Below are positions 16,583 through 25,316 of a stretch of DNA of 40,218 nucleotides, piece after piece. Origin of the DNA: Bacillota bacterium (GTDB lineage: Bacteria; Bacillota; Negativicutes; Sporomusales; Sporomusaceae); contig JAEWGR010000038.1 of NCBI GenBank assembly GCA_023388195.1, positions 1-40,218 on the forward strand, written 5' to 3'. The notes beneath the pieces were generated by a model. That model saw only the letters and a program-made list of their open reading frames with translations, was not told the DNA's origin and did no database searches. Each line of letters begins with the position of its first letter. The first letter of the stretch is position 1. The translations under genes were made by a program, and so were the position numbers.

Positions 16583-17752
16583 TTGTCTTTATTGGATACA
16601 TATACGATTTACTTTCTTACTTTTTTAGGGAATCTCGTTTTGTTTTTGATGCTGGTACTATTCGCGAAAACCACCAGCTTTGCCGGTTTAATGCAGCACT
16701 ACATATATGGGAAACTACTGCAAACCATAGGTGCTGCCTTAGGTGTTTTCAGGGGGCTGGTACCGGTTGATTTCTCCATTATTATGGGAAATAGTTTGAT
16801 TTTTATTGGTGTTGCCTTGGAGGTCTACTGTATCATTCATGTCGATCGTGTACCCCTTAAACATGTAACAAAACGTTGGGTACACGTGCTTGTCCTAATC
16901 AACATAGGATTTGCGGTGCTCTATTTTTCAGGGGCAAACCTGGGAGCCAGAGTTTTTTTCTCTGCTATGATTTTAGCTCTCTATTCGCTAATAGCTGCGG
17001 CCGGACTTTTTTTCCGCACTGATGCTACGAAATTACGCAAAATATCGGCATTTTTTTTCGCAATGCTAGCTGCTTATCAGATTATCCGCGCTGTCGATGG
17101 TTTGCTGCGGGGTGATAGTTATACATTATTCACGGCCTCGTCGCTGCAGACGATTTCGTTCATAAGTATCTATATACATATGCTGGTAAGTACAATGACC
17201 TATTTATTGATAAGTCGCGAAGTTATTGATATCAAACTGCAAGAAGCGGCTAGTAAAGACTATCTGACCGGTATCTATAACCGGAAGTATTTCATGGAGC
17301 TGGCGGAAAAAGTATTCTCCCTAATGATCTGCCAGCAAAAACCAGTTACAATCTTTATGATTGACTTTGATTATTTCAAGGCTATTAACGACACATACGG
17401 ACATGCTGTCGGCGATAGTGTATTGGCACATTTTAGCCGGGAGATACAAGAAATTATGGGGACGGAGAATTTGTTCGGCCGCTATGGTGGTGAAGAGTTT
17501 ATTATCTTTGCGCCCAATACCTCGACTGAAGCTGCACTCCTGCTCGGGCAAAAAATTAAGGCAACGCTGGCATTACGTTTTGCCGGTGATGATACAGCGA
17601 TTCCTACATATACCGTCAGTATTGGCGCAGCCACTATGATCCCAGTGACACTTGCCGATCTGGACAACGTAATTAAGCAGGCAGACCAAGCCTTGTTACA
17701 AGCGAAAAGAAATGGACGAGACCAAATTGTGCAATCCGGTGCCGTGCAGTAA
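16583..17752 (+). CDS. Membrane diguanylate cyclase (GGDEF)
   Basis: About 389 aa. The first 215 residues hold roughly seven hydrophobic segments with no sensor family I recognise. A C-terminal GGDEF domain follows, with DYLTGIYNRKYF, MIDFDYFKAINDTYGHAVGD and the active-site loop GRYGGEEF. It should make c-di-GMP from two GTP. The product-inhibition site RxxD, normally just before the loop, reads GTEN here, so feedback by c-di-GMP is probably lost. The start is uncertain: GTG at 16574 has no ribosome site, while GAGGTGA (16571-16577) fits TTG at 16583, which I prefer. A terminator follows directly. It stands alone, between the FMN pair and a convergent gene. Confidence 0.88.
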   Translation: MSLLDTYTIYFLTFLGNLVLFLMLVLFAKTTSFAGLMQHYIYGKLLQTIGAALGVFRGLVPVDFSIIMGNSLIFIGVALEVYCIIHVDRVPLKHVTKRWVHVLVLINIGFAVLYFSGANLGARVFFSAMILALYSLIAAAGLFFRTDATKLRKISAFFFAMLAAYQIIRAVDGLLRGDSYTLFTASSLQTISFISIYIHMLVSTMTYLLISREVIDIKLQEAASKDYLTGIYNRKYFMELAEKVFSLMICQQKPVTIFMIDFDYFKAINDTYGHAVGDSVLAHFSREIQEIMGTENLFGRYGGEEFIIFAPNTSTEAALLLGQKIKATLALRFAGDDTAIPTYTVSIGAATMIPVTLADLDNVIKQADQALLQAKRNGRDQIVQSGAVQ

Positions 17753-17755
17753 AAA

Positions 17756-17804
17756 AACCAGGCTCCTCCTGTTATACAATAATAGCAGGTGGAGCCTGGT
17801 TTTT
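17756..17804 (+). terminator. Bidirectional terminator between convergent genes
   Basis: A stem of about 16 bp with one mismatch, AACCAGGCTCC-t-CCTG pairing with CAGG-t-GGAGCCTGGTT, is followed by TTTTT on the plus strand and by a T-run (complement of the A-run at 17751) on the minus strand. It separates the diguanylate cyclase from the convergent FliB-like gene. Confidence 0.88.
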
Positions 17805-17817
17805 GGGTCTGCAGGAA

Positions 17818-18927
17818 CTATAACACTTGTCCAAGCACTGCAGCCATTTTTATAGAATTATGCATGCCGTGCTGTTTAATGACATCAGTTATTTTATTGG
17901 AAAACCAGTTAATATGGCCAAAAAATGCTGTATCTACACTTTGAATGGCTAATATTATGATTTCTTCATCCAGGGTACGCCGATAAAAGGCAGCATATCC
18001 GGCCATAAATAACTGAATCGAAGATAATAGCATTAACAGCATCGTATAACCAAAGACCGATCCATTAAAAAAATATATGTTAGTAGTCATAAAGTTAACT
18101 GCATAGTTTTCTACTATATACGCATATTTATCATATTCTCTTACAATAAACATTTCCTTACTGGTTTGGAATGCGGTCAGGGAAATAACCTTATCATCGA
18201 TAAGGGAACGAATTTTCCTTAGGTTATCGCAGTATTGTCCGGTATAATCATTAGTCTCTTCATAGGTTCTGCTGATCATAATCTCATGCAGAATTCCCAA
18301 TGCCGCCTGCAGACTTGGTTCTGAGGAATTTATGGGTTCGACATAGTCACTCATTCGCAGGGAGTCTTCGCCTAAAGTGCGTAAACGGTGTTTAAATGGC
18401 AGACATCTATTTTGCAGCCCGCTGATGGCATTTGGCAAAAATTCAAAATATTGTTGTATACGCTGCAAATCATATTCATCGGTAGAGGAAAGTTCGTAAT
18501 GATAACTGTTAGGATATATTAACCCTGCAGGCTTTTCCTCACTAAAAACGATTTTATTTTGGCTAATAATCGTTTTAATGGCTTCACGGCAAACAAAGAT
18601 TAACGAAATCTCAATGCCCCGTGGTGTGACACCAATGATGCGCGGATAGGTTTTACAGGCATCAGGCAGATACTCGTAGCCATACTGCAAATTTATCTCA
18701 CACAAATTGCTTTTATTTAAAAATGAACAATGATTGCCGGTACATTGCAACTGTTTTACCTGGTTGGGGCCTGTAGCTATCTTGCCTGTAACATCAGCCA
18801 TTCCCGCACGAGCTAGTTTTTCAAACGTGGCATCATCCACTTCAAGGTAGGAATCCCATACTTTATTCCGATAACAACAGTAGCCACAGGCCCGGCACCT
18901 GAAGGCTCTGACATGCGAACCAATCAT
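17818..18927 (-). CDS. FliB/YkgJ-like cysteine-cluster protein (flagellin lysine N-methylase family)
   Basis: About 369 aa. The N-terminal part has FRCRACGYCCYRNKVW, then LQCTGNHCSFLNKSNLCEI and LPDACKTYPRI. This is the CxxCxxCC...C...C..YP arrangement of the YkgJ/FliB metal-chelating family. FliB methylates lysines of flagellin in Salmonella. The C-terminal 250 residues are poorly recognisable. No flagellar gene is nearby, so the substrate is open. The frame is open to 19122, but ATG 18927 is chosen because AAGGAGG lies just before it and the cysteine motif then begins at residue 11, as expected. Confidence 0.7.
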   Translation of the reverse strand: MIGSHVRAFRCRACGYCCYRNKVWDSYLEVDDATFEKLARAGMADVTGKIATGPNQVKQLQCTGNHCSFLNKSNLCEINLQYGYEYLPDACKTYPRIIGVTPRGIEISLIFVCREAIKTIISQNKIVFSEEKPAGLIYPNSYHYELSSTDEYDLQRIQQYFEFLPNAISGLQNRCLPFKHRLRTLGEDSLRMSDYVEPINSSEPSLQAALGILHEIMISRTYEETNDYTGQYCDNLRKIRSLIDDKVISLTAFQTSKEMFIVREYDKYAYIVENYAVNFMTTNIYFFNGSVFGYTMLLMLLSSIQLFMAGYAAFYRRTLDEEIIILAIQSVDTAFFGHINWFSNKITDVIKQHGMHNSIKMAAVLGQVL

Positions 18928-19255
18928 AGCTCCTCCTTTGTTAACGCCAGCATAGCCTGCAAATCTTAGCCTTCTGGCTTTGACACTAGTGAATGTACAG
19001 CAAGAAACCACGCGGACGTTATCCTTACAGTTACCTTCTGCATCATACTGCAATTCCCTCTTTGTGGTAGCCTGTAGCAGCTGGCGGAGACACAGTAACT
19101 GTGCATGCACACCAAAATGCATGTTATACTTTTTTCCAGAAACTTACCATTTTTTAAGAAGGCAGCAAATACGGGGAATGCGGTGCACGGTGCAGGAGAG
19201 CAAGAAGTTTATTGCGAATATAACTACAATTTAAGATTTGTGAAGGTGAAAAGAT
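18928..19255. other. Divergent intergenic region
   Basis: 328 bp between the FliB-like gene and the histidine kinase. The reading frame extending from the FliB-like gene here has no family resemblance. A GAAGGTGAA ribosome site precedes the kinase TTG. No promoter or operator could be supported with confidence. Confidence 0.5.
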
Positions 19256-20356
19256 TTGTTTCAAAATAATAAGTGTAGCTTACTTGAAGACGAAAACTTG
19301 TCTGAAATGACCAGCCAAAATTACGGACTCGCGATTGAACAGTTGAAAGCAATTTTTGAGAATACGACCGATGCAATCGCGATGTTTGATCTGGAAGGGA
19401 ACTTGATTCAAGCCAATAAAGGGTATGAGGAAATATTCGGATGGCCGCTTTCTGAAGTTCTGAACCGGAGACTCCCGGTTACGCCACCGGAGACAATGCA
19501 CCATTCGGAATACTTAATTCGAACCGTTTCAGCAGGTAACAGCGTAAAAGATTTTGAGACAGTAAAAATGCGAAAAGATGGCACAACGGTAGATGTCAGT
19601 ATTTCAATGTCACCGATAAGGAATTCTGCGGGAAATATTCACGCATTGGTCGCAATCGCCCGTGATATAACGGATAGAAAAAAAATGCAATTGGTTGCGG
19701 AGCGCGCGGAAAAACTGCACTTAATCGGACAAATGGCAGCAGGTATTGCCCATGAGGTACGTAACCCGATGACAACTGTCAGAGGCTATTTGCAACTGCA
19801 TCAAAGGCGCCTGGAAAATGAAGCTTTGAGAAGTCAGTTTAATTTAATGATCGAGGAGATTGACCGCGCGAATTTTATTATTTCCGAATTTCTTAACTTA
19901 GCCAAAGACAAGCGCGTCCATCTCGAACGAAAAAACATTAATGATTTAATTGCAAATATCTCGCCCTTAATCGAAGCTAACGCACTAGAAAAGGATAGAA
20001 ACATTAACATTGAATTAAGTTCTACATCAGACCTTCTAATCGATCAGCGCGAAGTAACGCAACTGTTGTTAAACCTTTTACAAAATGCAATTGAGGCAAC
20101 AGATAAAGGAGATACAATTAAAGTACTAACCAGAGAAACACAGAATCAGGTTGTGTTATCAATTGAAAATACAGGGCCGCTCATACCACCGGAAGTTATC
20201 AATTCTCTTGGCACCCCGTTTTTTACTACCAAGGATTCCGGAACAGGTCTGGGATTGGCGGTCTGCTACAGCATTGCCGAAAGGCATAATGCAACATTAG
20301 AGGTCGAGTCACAGGAGAATCTAACACGCTTTATCATTAAATTCAGTATTGTATGA
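19256..20356 (+). CDS. Soluble PAS-domain histidine kinase (sporulation-kinase type)
   Basis: A 366-aa cytoplasmic kinase with no membrane segment. One PAS domain (about 30-140) is seen in ENTTDAIAMFDLEGNLIQAN and ends AIARDITDRKKM. The phosphoacceptor box is MAAGIAHEVRNPMTTVRGYL. The ATPase has an N box LLNLLQNAIEATDKG and a G2 box FFTTKDSGTGLGLAV; the G1 box is unusual (ENTGPLIPPE). HExRNPMTTVRG is typical of kinases feeding the Spo0A phosphorelay in endospore formers. No response regulator gene is adjacent, which also fits an orphan sporulation kinase. It starts at TTG 19256 with GAAGGTGAA upstream. It is more AT-rich than its neighbours. Confidence 0.85.
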   Translation: MFQNNKCSLLEDENLSEMTSQNYGLAIEQLKAIFENTTDAIAMFDLEGNLIQANKGYEEIFGWPLSEVLNRRLPVTPPETMHHSEYLIRTVSAGNSVKDFETVKMRKDGTTVDVSISMSPIRNSAGNIHALVAIARDITDRKKMQLVAERAEKLHLIGQMAAGIAHEVRNPMTTVRGYLQLHQRRLENEALRSQFNLMIEEIDRANFIISEFLNLAKDKRVHLERKNINDLIANISPLIEANALEKDRNINIELSSTSDLLIDQREVTQLLLNLLQNAIEATDKGDTIKVLTRETQNQVVLSIENTGPLIPPEVINSLGTPFFTTKDSGTGLGLAVCYSIAERHNATLEVESQENLTRFIIKFSIV

Positions 20357-20436
20357 CGGCAACAATTATTTTTGTTTGCTTCGCCACACCTGTTCTGTAT
20401 CTAACCAAGCAGCTATCAATCCCTTCATTTTGATAC

Positions 20437-20489
20437 AAAAGCCGCTATCCAGCTGCAAGAATGCAGATAAGATAGCGGCTTCTCTTCTG
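20437..20489. terminator. Terminator between convergent kinase and amidohydrolase genes
   Basis: AAGCCGCTATC (20439-20449) pairs perfectly with GATAGCGGCTT (20471-20481). It is followed by CTCTTCT on the plus strand and by TTTGTATC on the minus strand, so it can serve both genes. Confidence 0.75.
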
Positions 20490-20541
20490 CAATTTGTGAC
20501 TTTGATCATAAATTGCTTTTCGTTGCATACATTTAAGGAAT

Positions 20542-21849
20542 TTATTTCTGGCGCAAAAGCTCAACGGCAGCTTTGCCTAACAAAGCGGTCGCACTGACTA
20601 AGCTTGCTTCGTCAAAATCAAAACGCGAATCATGATGTCCTGCTGCCAGCTCGGTACCAACCATCAGGTAGGCAGCCTGCCCGCCTTTTTGCTGTACCCG
20701 TTCCATAAAATAGGTACAATCTTCGCTGCCGCCGATGTTTCCTTCCGGTAATATACTTGCAAATAAATTACTCTGGGCAGCAACCTGCTGCAAACGCTCG
20801 ACAAGCTCAGGCGTATTAGCGCAGTTAGCTGCGCCACCCATCGGCGACAAAACCAGGGTAACATCATGCATCGCAGCAGCTGACTCTAAGATTGTAAGTG
20901 CTCTCTGGTACATATAATCGTTGATTTCGCTGGTAGTGCCGCGCGTTTCGAGCTTCAGTACCGCCTTGTCCGGTATGACGTTGCGGCCGCTGCCAGCCTG
21001 CAATACCCCGACATTGATCCGCGAAGCCCCTTGGCTGTGGCGGGAAATAGCGTGTAAATTAAGGGCTGCTGTGGCCGCGGCCAATAATGCATTTTGACCG
21101 GTTTCCGGTGCCGCACCGGCATGGGCGGGAACGCCGGTGTAGACGGCATCCAGTTTCGTCGTCGCCAGGAAGCCTATGGTATTACAAGTCATAGTGCCAA
21201 TTTGCTTCAAGCCGATTCCTAAATGCAAGCCTACAAAAAAATCAACATCATCTACAATGCCATGTGAAACCATGGCTTTGGCACCGCGTACCCCTTCCTC
21301 GGCAGGTTGAAAAATCAGTTTCACCGTGCCGGCAAGTTCATTTTTCACTTCAGCCAAAACCTCAGCCAGGGTTAAACCGATCGAGGTATGACCATCATGC
21401 CCGCAGGCATGCATGACGCCCGGATTGACCGAAGCGAACCCTTCACGGCAAGGCCTGTGTTCCGCCAGCGTCGCTTCGGTTACATCATTGGCGTCCATAT
21501 CAAAGCGGAAGGCTACAACCGGGCCTGGTTGCGCGAAGTGCATCACACCCATTACCCCGGTTTTCCCCCCCTGCATTCTGTCCACCCAGTTGGGATCAGC
21601 CCCTTGGGCTATAGCTCTTTCCTGATGGCTGACCAATTCCGGCCCTGACGGTACTCCCATCATAACCTCAGCATCAATCACCGCTTCGCCCACCGACACC
21701 TGATAGCCAAGGCGTGTTAATGTTTCGGCCACAATAGATGCTGTACGAAACTCCGTCCAGGCCGCTTCTGCATGTTTATGTAAATCACGGCGGCAATTGA
21801 CAAGCTGCTCCGTTTTTGCTTTCACTAATTCGAGAATGTCCGTATTCAT
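20542..21849 (-). CDS. M20-family amidohydrolase, AbgA-like
   Basis: A 435-aa metal-dependent peptidase/amidohydrolase. It follows E. coli AbgA (436 aa) closely as remembered: RRDLHKHAEAAWTEFRTAS, GPVVAFRFDMDANDVTE, MHACGHDGHTSIGL (metal ligands), IFQPAEEGVRGAKAM and a C-terminal GHHDSRFDFDE. AbgA with AbgB cleaves p-aminobenzoyl-glutamate; no abgB-like gene is present here, so the substrate could be another N-acyl amino acid. The start ATG at 21849 has GAGGGAGA upstream. It lies downstream of a transporter gene on the same strand but is separated by a strong terminator, so it may have its own promoter. Confidence 0.85.
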   Translation of the reverse strand: MNTDILELVKAKTEQLVNCRRDLHKHAEAAWTEFRTASIVAETLTRLGYQVSVGEAVIDAEVMMGVPSGPELVSHQERAIAQGADPNWVDRMQGGKTGVMGVMHFAQPGPVVAFRFDMDANDVTEATLAEHRPCREGFASVNPGVMHACGHDGHTSIGLTLAEVLAEVKNELAGTVKLIFQPAEEGVRGAKAMVSHGIVDDVDFFVGLHLGIGLKQIGTMTCNTIGFLATTKLDAVYTGVPAHAGAAPETGQNALLAAATAALNLHAISRHSQGASRINVGVLQAGSGRNVIPDKAVLKLETRGTTSEINDYMYQRALTILESAAAMHDVTLVLSPMGGAANCANTPELVERLQQVAAQSNLFASILPEGNIGGSEDCTYFMERVQQKGGQAAYLMVGTELAAGHHDSRFDFDEASLVSATALLGKAAVELLRQK

Positions 21850-21904
21850 TCGTTAATCTCCCTCGCCCAATAGTTGATCCTGACAATTGAGGATTATTTA
21901 TAAT

Positions 21905-21952
21905 ACGAAAATGCAAGCTGTACACCGCTGTGAGCAGTGTACAGTCTTGCAT
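21905..21952 (-). terminator. Terminator after the DcuC-type transporter
   Basis: A long near-perfect hairpin, ATGCAAG-ACTGTACACTGCT pairing with AGCGGTGTACAGCTTGCAT, lies between the transporter and the amidohydrolase. On the minus strand it is followed by TTTTCGTATT. Confidence 0.8.
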
Positions 21953-22004
21953 CTGTAATTATGTTTCCGTTTTTTCAAGGAATTTTATAGCAACCCCGAT
22001 TCTC

Positions 22005-23255
22005 CTAATACATCAGCAAGGCCATACCGATAATCATAGATCCCACCATCGGCAGCCAGTTACGTTTTGTAACTTCCATCGGATTAACACCGGCAATGCC
22101 GGCTACAATGATCGTAGCACCGGCAATTGGCGACATCGTACGTCCCAGCGTACCGCCTAAGGTAGCCATACTGCCCATTTGCATAATTTCCATGCCAAAA
22201 TCGGCGGCGTGCGGCGTAACTGCCTGATTGAACGCCATCGTGGCCGCATCGCCGGAACCAGTGACAAAGCCCAGGAGAAAAGGTCCGACAGCAGCGCACA
22301 ACTTGACAATAGCCGGATTATGGAGCATAGCGTCAATAAAGGCTTTGACCAGCCCCATTGCGGTTAAGCCAGACACAAATACCCCGGCCGCAATGATAAT
22401 GCCGATTATCTCACCATAGGCTTTACCCATCCCGTCAAAAAAGGCATTGCTAAGGCCGACAGGATTTTTCCGGGTAACTAACAGCGCCAGGGCACAACCA
22501 ATAATCATAGCCTGGGGCACATCTGTTTTTAATGACGGCACCAAAGTAGCCCCTAACAGGAGCAGCAGAATCGGAAACATCGGCATCAGGGCATAAAGCA
22601 GATTAACTTTAAAGGCGTTATCCACTTCCAGTCCTTCTGCCTGGTATCCCTTGTGTTCTTTTTTATAATAGGCAATAGCGGTAATTAAAATCGCAGCAAC
22701 AAGCAAGGATGCAATATTGGCTTTAAATTGGAAAGCAATTACTTCCATAACCCCTACGCCAGCAATCTTGGCTACAACCGGATTATGTGCCAGCCCCGGA
22801 TTGAGCATACTGCCATATGTACCACACTTGACCGCAGCTGCGGCCATGGCCGGGTGCACACCAGCCGACATCATCAACGGAACAAAGATTGCCCCTGCCG
22901 CCGCCGCGGTTCCTGCCGCACTCGGCAAAGCCACATTAACAGCAAAGGTAGCAATCACTACGCCGGGAATCAAAAGCGGGCGAACTTTGCCCAAACCATT
23001 AGCCATCAAATTAATGAGATGTTTGTCACATTCGGTAAACCGCATAACCATAGCGAAACCCATAACAGAGCAAACGGCCTGGATCAGTCCGGCATTTGTC
23101 ATGTCTTTGGCAAATGCGTTCAAAGCCGCCATCGGGGTGCCGGCTATACAGGCCATAACAACACCCGATACTAAAAGCACTAAACGCGCATCGTAACGTT
23201 TGACTAAAAAGTAAATCGTAATAATGACCAAAATCACACCAATAGTAAGCATCAT
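22005..23255 (-). CDS. DcuC-family anaerobic C4-dicarboxylate or related anion transporter
   Basis: About 416 aa with roughly 11-12 membrane segments. It resembles DcuC/ion-transporter-superfamily members in SSMxxF-like hairpins, e.g. NVALPSAAGTAAAAGAIFVP and its mirrored TGSGDAATMAFNQAVTPHA, the two inverted substrate-binding repeats. DcuC proteins move C4-dicarboxylates or other carboxylates across the inner membrane. With the AbgA-like enzyme next door, an amidated dicarboxylate such as an acyl-glutamate is a possible substrate; that is inference. The ATG at 23255 is chosen over 23342 because GAGGT lies seven bases before it and the first membrane segment then starts at the N-terminus. Confidence 0.8.
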   Translation of the reverse strand: MMLTIGVILVIITIYFLVKRYDARLVLLVSGVVMACIAGTPMAALNAFAKDMTNAGLIQAVCSVMGFAMVMRFTECDKHLINLMANGLGKVRPLLIPGVVIATFAVNVALPSAAGTAAAAGAIFVPLMMSAGVHPAMAAAAVKCGTYGSMLNPGLAHNPVVAKIAGVGVMEVIAFQFKANIASLLVAAILITAIAYYKKEHKGYQAEGLEVDNAFKVNLLYALMPMFPILLLLLGATLVPSLKTDVPQAMIIGCALALLVTRKNPVGLSNAFFDGMGKAYGEIIGIIIAAGVFVSGLTAMGLVKAFIDAMLHNPAIVKLCAAVGPFLLGFVTGSGDAATMAFNQAVTPHAADFGMEIMQMGSMATLGGTLGRTMSPIAGATIIVAGIAGVNPMEVTKRNWLPMVGSMIIGMALLMY

Positions 23256-23410
23256 ATCAAGTACCTCTCCCTTCATTACTGTAAATTCATTACTCTTTCT
23301 TCCGCAGCCCTTGCTCCTTTCTGTCTTTTTCAAATTAACCAAATAGATAAACAGTACGCCATTCCGTTTTCAGTCTATTTACGGTTATTTCCTTAAACAG
23401 CAATTAAAAA

Positions 23411-23426
23411 ACGAGTTTTTACTCGT
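23411..23426. promoter_or_regulatory. Inverted repeat upstream of the transporter gene
   Basis: ACGAGTTTTTACTCGT is a perfect 6-bp inverted repeat, about 160 bp before the transporter ATG. Its arm (ACTCGTA) recurs in the neighbouring hairpin (CTCGTAT). It could be an operator for the adjacent regulator or part of a second terminator, since a T-run follows on the minus strand. Confidence 0.35.
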
Positions 23427-23434
23427 ACTGTAAA

Positions 23435-23463
23435 ACAAAAGCCCTCGTATAAAATACGAGAGC
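23435..23463 (-). terminator. Terminator after the regulator gene
   Basis: CTCGTAT-TTT-ATACGAG, extended by a GC pair on each side of one mismatch, is followed by TTTTGTTTT on the minus strand. It would end transcription of the regulator before the transporter gene. Confidence 0.7.
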
Positions 23464-23533
23464 GTCATTGCTATGTATATAATATACTTGCTTTTAGGTT
23501 TCTTGTCAATATATTTAGCTGCATTCTATCTGG

Positions 23534-24859
23534 TTATGTAAAATGTTCCAGCAGTACCTGTAAATTGATTTTATAGAGTTTACGCGGCCGCCCTTTAGCA
23601 ATCATCTCTTCGCCGGCAAATTCAGCCAAACCATTCTCCACCAAAATAGTTAAGATCCTTCTGGCGCTGCGGGCGGTAATGGTCAGATGGGCAGCCAGTT
23701 CCTCAGCCCCAATCGTATCTTTGGCCAATTTATCAATTACGGCCAGCAAACGATTTACGGTAGTGACGCTGAGGTTCAGCTGGTCGGCCACGCGCTTACA
23801 GGCCGTCGCATCCGCTTGCACAGAATACTTAAGATGGACTGCAGAGCTTAATGGACCGATCACTTCCCGTTCATCGGTTACCGCCATCCATAATCCCTTG
23901 CCTTTCTGCTGAGCCATGCCCAGCGCACGGAATGCATTTTGTTCGGCGTCATAGGCCGTAACACCGAAACCAATGCCGCCGCTGACTGCTGCCTTTACCT
24001 GGCAGGCTACTTCTTCCAGGATAGGAATGATGGTCAGTTCATTAGTACTTTCTTCCAGTATGCCGCGAGTGGAATACAAAGTATACTGGCCGTCGCCCCG
24101 GCTTACAAGCGAACCTTTCAACATTTCAGCATAGTCGACTAAAATCTTGTATAAGCACATTTCCATGCGCTTCACATTATAGCTTGAACTGGCCCGTACT
24201 ATATTATGGTATTCATCAATTGCAATTTCCTGTATTGCCAATTGACTGCCTTTAAATCGTTGTGCCAGACAGGAATTTATTGCCACATCCAGCGTGGTGC
24301 GGATGTTGCTCCGCGTCGACCAAACACGAAAAACAGGCACCCCTAATGCTGTTAACCTTTCATAGGTTGCCAAAAAACAAGTGACGGCAATATCGATCTT
24401 GCCTGCCTGCCATAGTTCATAATGATGGTTCGCAAATTCCGTGGCTGAAGCCACGTCGGCAAACGGTTTAACATATATAGTAGGCAGCGGCAGGTTTATA
24501 TCTTTAAAGGTTTCCTCTACCTCGACCTGGCTGAAGGTATCAAAGCTCATCCTATGCAGCTTCAGGTTTTTGATATACGTGATCTCAAACAAGGCCCGGT
24601 ATAAGCTGGAGCCGGTATGAGGGAGATAAAACAGCGGCTTATGGGTGGGTACCGACAACGCATAGTGGTAGGGGACAATACCCGAGAATAACCACATATC
24701 AAACTCCGGGCAGCGGGCCCGCATAATTTCCGGGACTTGCGCTGCATCCTGATAGACAATACCCTGCGGCAATAAGATATCGTTTCGCTCCAATGCTACC
24801 GCGTAGGCTAAGGACACCGAATCGGAAGGCCCCACAATAGCCATTCGTATCTTTTCCAT
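23534..24859 (-). CDS. Probable transcriptional regulator with PrpR-like sensor and C-terminal winged helix
   Basis: A 441-aa protein I cannot name. The N-terminal 220 residues alternate strands and helices; GKIDIAVTCFLATYERLTAL followed by GVPVFRVWSTRSNIRTTLD recalls the PrpR N-terminal sensor (low confidence). The middle, about 275-330 (AAVSGGIGFGVTAYDAEQNA, then ALGMAQQKGKGLWMAV), looks like a degenerate nucleotide-cyclase/GGDEF-type fold. The C-terminus has two helix-turn-helix-like units, ADQLNLSVTTVNRLLAVI and LAAHLTITARSARRILTILV, ending GRPRKLYKINL, typical of winged-helix proteins. It is upstream of, and in the same direction as, the transporter and amidohydrolase, which it probably controls. 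Confidence 0.6.
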   Translation of the reverse strand: MEKIRMAIVGPSDSVSLAYAVALERNDILLPQGIVYQDAAQVPEIMRARCPEFDMWLFSGIVPYHYALSVPTHKPLFYLPHTGSSLYRALFEITYIKNLKLHRMSFDTFSQVEVEETFKDINLPLPTIYVKPFADVASATEFANHHYELWQAGKIDIAVTCFLATYERLTALGVPVFRVWSTRSNIRTTLDVAINSCLAQRFKGSQLAIQEIAIDEYHNIVRASSSYNVKRMEMCLYKILVDYAEMLKGSLVSRGDGQYTLYSTRGILEESTNELTIIPILEEVACQVKAAVSGGIGFGVTAYDAEQNAFRALGMAQQKGKGLWMAVTDEREVIGPLSSAVHLKYSVQADATACKRVADQLNLSVTTVNRLLAVIDKLAKDTIGAEELAAHLTITARSARRILTILVENGLAEFAGEEMIAKGRPRKLYKINLQVLLEHFT

Positions 24860-25000
24860 GTAGTTCTCTTATCTCCAATTCTTTTCTATTCAAATAGTAC
24901 AGCCGTACATACCGCCAATTTTCTTGTTAAAGCTCTAACTGTGTACTTTTTACTCACATTTCCATTATAACCTATTTTCCCAATTTGCGCATAGGCGGCC

Positions 25001-25315
25001 CTATCCAATCAGCTTTAACCCAACAGCAGAGCCAAGCACAATGACAATAGACAAAATCCTTGCTCCATCTCTGGGTTCACCATAGACAAGCATGCCCAGT
25101 ATGGCTCCGCCCGCAGCACCCATTCCTGTCCATACCGCATAGGCTGTTCCCATAGGCAGTGTTTTCATGGCAAGGGCCAGAAATAAAAAACTGAGGCCAA
25201 AGCCGGTAAGCAGCAGGGTCAATGCCTGCCAGCTGCGGTCGCTGTGCAGCTTGTTAATCATGGCAACCCCCATCATCTCAAGGCAGCCTGCCACTATTAG
25301 AAATAGCCAGTCCAT
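25001..25315 (-). CDS. ykkD: SMR-family efflux subunit YkkD-like (guanidinium exporter partner)
   Basis: A 104-aa protein with four membrane segments. It resembles Bacillus YkkD as remembered: CLEMMGVAMINK, AMKTLPMGTAYAVWTGMGAAGG and the active-site Glu in the first helix. Together with YkkC it would form a heteromeric small multidrug resistance pump. It begins two bases after the ykkC stop, with GGAGGTGC as ribosome site, so it is coupled to it. The riboswitch upstream indicates guanidine as the physiological substrate. Confidence 0.88.
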   Translation of the reverse strand: MDWLFLIVAGCLEMMGVAMINKLHSDRSWQALTLLLTGFGLSFLFLALAMKTLPMGTAYAVWTGMGAAGGAILGMLVYGEPRDGARILSIVIVLGSAVGLKLIG

Positions 25316-25316
25316 A

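Noticed and set aside
18928..19122. N-terminal extension of the FliB-like protein
   Set aside because: Cys-rich but unlike the family, and a strong ribosome site precedes the internal ATG at 18927.
22717..23196. Long open frames opposite the transporter gene
   Set aside because: They are reading-frame shadows of a GC-rich membrane gene, with no ribosome site or family features.
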